From Syntrophomonadaceae bacterium (GTDB taxonomy: Bacteria > Bacillota_B > Syntrophomonadia > Syntrophomonadales > Syntrophomonadaceae): a stretch of DNA of 6,264 nt. The notes beneath the pieces are model-generated. The model had not been told where the DNA came from. It worked only from the letters and a program-made list of their open reading frames with translations, and made no database searches. Shown in pieces: positions 5,961 to 6,264 of this stretch. Numbering within the stretch: position 1 is the stretch's first letter; each line of letters starts with the position of its first letter. The DNA is taken from NCBI GenBank assembly GCA_030627145.1, contig DAOUSQ010000063.1, forward strand, positions 1 through 6,264. Reading direction: 5' to 3'. A program made the translations under genes and the position numbers.

Positions 5961-6180
5961 CCCCGTTTAGCCGGTATCGGGAAAAACCGGTAGGCCGCAT
6001 CTGACAGATCGCGTGGAGGCGTAAGTTCACACTTCCACAGCCGGGCCGACGCGGGGCGGGGACCTGCGCGGTCCTCCAATAGCCCGTGTTCTGCGCCCCG
6101 GCTGTGCAGTTCTCCCGTCCGGGTGGGATTCCCGGAGCCGAGGTCTCCCTGTCGCAGGGCCTGTTCCCAGGAACAGGCAA
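5961..6180 (+). ncRNA. GC-rich structured RNA, possibly HEARO/omega-RNA-like
   Basis: The composition changes abruptly near 5961; for instance 43 of 60 bases in 6031-6090 are G or C, unlike the A/T-rich surroundings. Successive stems can be drawn: CCGGT 5971-5975 with ACCGG 5986-5990; GTGGA 6013-6017 with TCCAC near 6034-6038; CACAGCCGGG 6036-6045 with CCCGGCTGTG 6097-6106, enclosing GGGGACC/GGTCCTC (6058-6064/6070-6076); CCGGG/CCCGG 6119-6135; CCCTG/CAGGG 6147-6159; and CCTGTTCC/GGAACAGG 6160-6177. The second stem's end overlaps the third, so these two may be alternatives. No long plus-strand frame crosses the block. A compact RNA ending in a hairpin just before an AAAAGGAGG ribosome binding site is the known layout of HEARO RNAs upstream of IscB genes, which act as guide-bearing scaffolds. 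A riboregulatory leader or another intron-like RNA is the alternative. Boundaries are approximate. Confidence 0.45.
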
Positions 6181-6191
6181 AACTAAACCAA

Positions 6192-6200
6192 AAGGAGGTG
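6192..6200 (+). promoter_or_regulatory. Strong ribosome binding site (AGGAGGTGA)
   Basis: A nine-base match to the anti-Shine-Dalgarno consensus, lying 15 nt after the terminal hairpin of the GC-rich block. ATG 6211 begins 10 nt after it ends, which is on the long side but workable. It is the main evidence that a real gene starts at the right edge. Confidence 0.6.
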
Positions 6201-6210
6201 AAAGCCTGGT

Positions 6211-6264
6211 CATGGGGAGGCCGTCTGGCCGAAATAAAAAACGGTTAGGTTTTTTGAACCAGGA
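6211..6264 (+). CDS. Start of an unidentified gene, truncated by the window edge
   Basis: Eighteen codons are open from ATG 6211 to the edge, translating as MGRPSGRNKKRLGFLNQ plus a final GG/GA-type codon cut by the boundary bases. The very basic N terminus (R3, R7, K9, K10, R11) fits a nucleic-acid-binding protein but is not diagnostic. It lacks, in the visible part, the VFVLDKNxxPLMPC start typical of IscB, which could still follow after a short basic extension. The strong ribosome binding site at 6192-6200 and the structured RNA immediately upstream suggest an RNA-guided nuclease or another mobile-element protein. That is inference from context only. Confidence 0.5.

Noticed and set aside
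5833..6210. Group II intron, suggested by GTGTG at 5833-5837 before a structured region and ORF
   Set aside because: The distance to the ORF is short for domains I-III, no recognisable conserved domain sequences follow, and the visible ORF start does not look like a group II reverse transcriptase.
5848..6213. 121-codon minus-strand frame (and a 61-codon one within it) across the GC-rich block
   Set aside because: Pro/Arg/Gly-rich translation typical of a GC-rich structured RNA read backwards; the hairpins and the plus-strand ribosome binding site point to the plus strand.

Overview
The window looks like a chromosomal segment from a low-to-mid GC Gram-positive-type anaerobe, probably a clostridial or Peptococcaceae-like Firmicute. 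Clues are strong AGGAGG-type ribosome binding sites, TTG start codons, A/T-rich intergenic DNA with many hairpin-plus-T-run terminators, and dispersed repeats containing 'acacagattaacacgg'. The taxonomic call is inference. No rRNA, tRNA or housekeeping gene is present to anchor it.

Positions 1-355 are non-coding: a palindrome, two terminator-like hairpins, a duplicated 12-mer, and then a well-formed promoter (TTGACA-17 bp-TAATAT) with an imperfect palindrome just downstream of its predicted start. The main content, 356-5194, is one compact five-gene operon on the + strand: a TetR-family regulator, a HlyD/YbhG-type membrane fusion protein, a small ABC ATPase, and two paralogous ABC-2 permeases. 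The gene order matches the E. coli cecR-ybhG-ybhF-ybhS-ybhR efflux locus. The last four genes are separated by 2 bp, an 8-bp overlap and 6 bp, so they are surely co-translated. The expected picture is a regulator controlling its own operon, with two permeases forming a heterodimeric channel, the fusion protein docking outside, and the ATPase driving export of an unknown, probably toxic or drug-like, compound.

The odd point is the ATPase. It is about 239 residues with one nucleotide-binding domain, whereas E. coli YbhF carries two. Walker A and Walker B are intact, but the signature motif is LDPGI instead of LSGGQ and the switch histidine is phenylalanine. A canonical partner ATPase may be missing here and supplied elsewhere, or the system may work differently.

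Positions 5195-5683 hold no convincing gene. They contain a nested inverted- and direct-repeat cluster (about 5283-5562) with embedded terminator-like hairpins. Positions 5684-5960 hold two overlapping short reading frames that may be one frameshifted, truncated gene. The same stretch also contains a terminator-like hairpin and a good promoter, so its reading is uncertain.

From about 5961 to 6180 the composition switches abruptly to very GC-rich, and the DNA is packed with hairpins. This block ends in an 8-bp hairpin followed by AAAAGGAGGTGA and a new ORF that runs off the right edge. The layout (compact structured RNA of about 200-300 nt directly upstream of an ORF's ribosome binding site) resembles HEARO/omega RNAs associated with IscB nucleases. 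Only 18 codons of the ORF are visible, so this is a hypothesis and not an identification.
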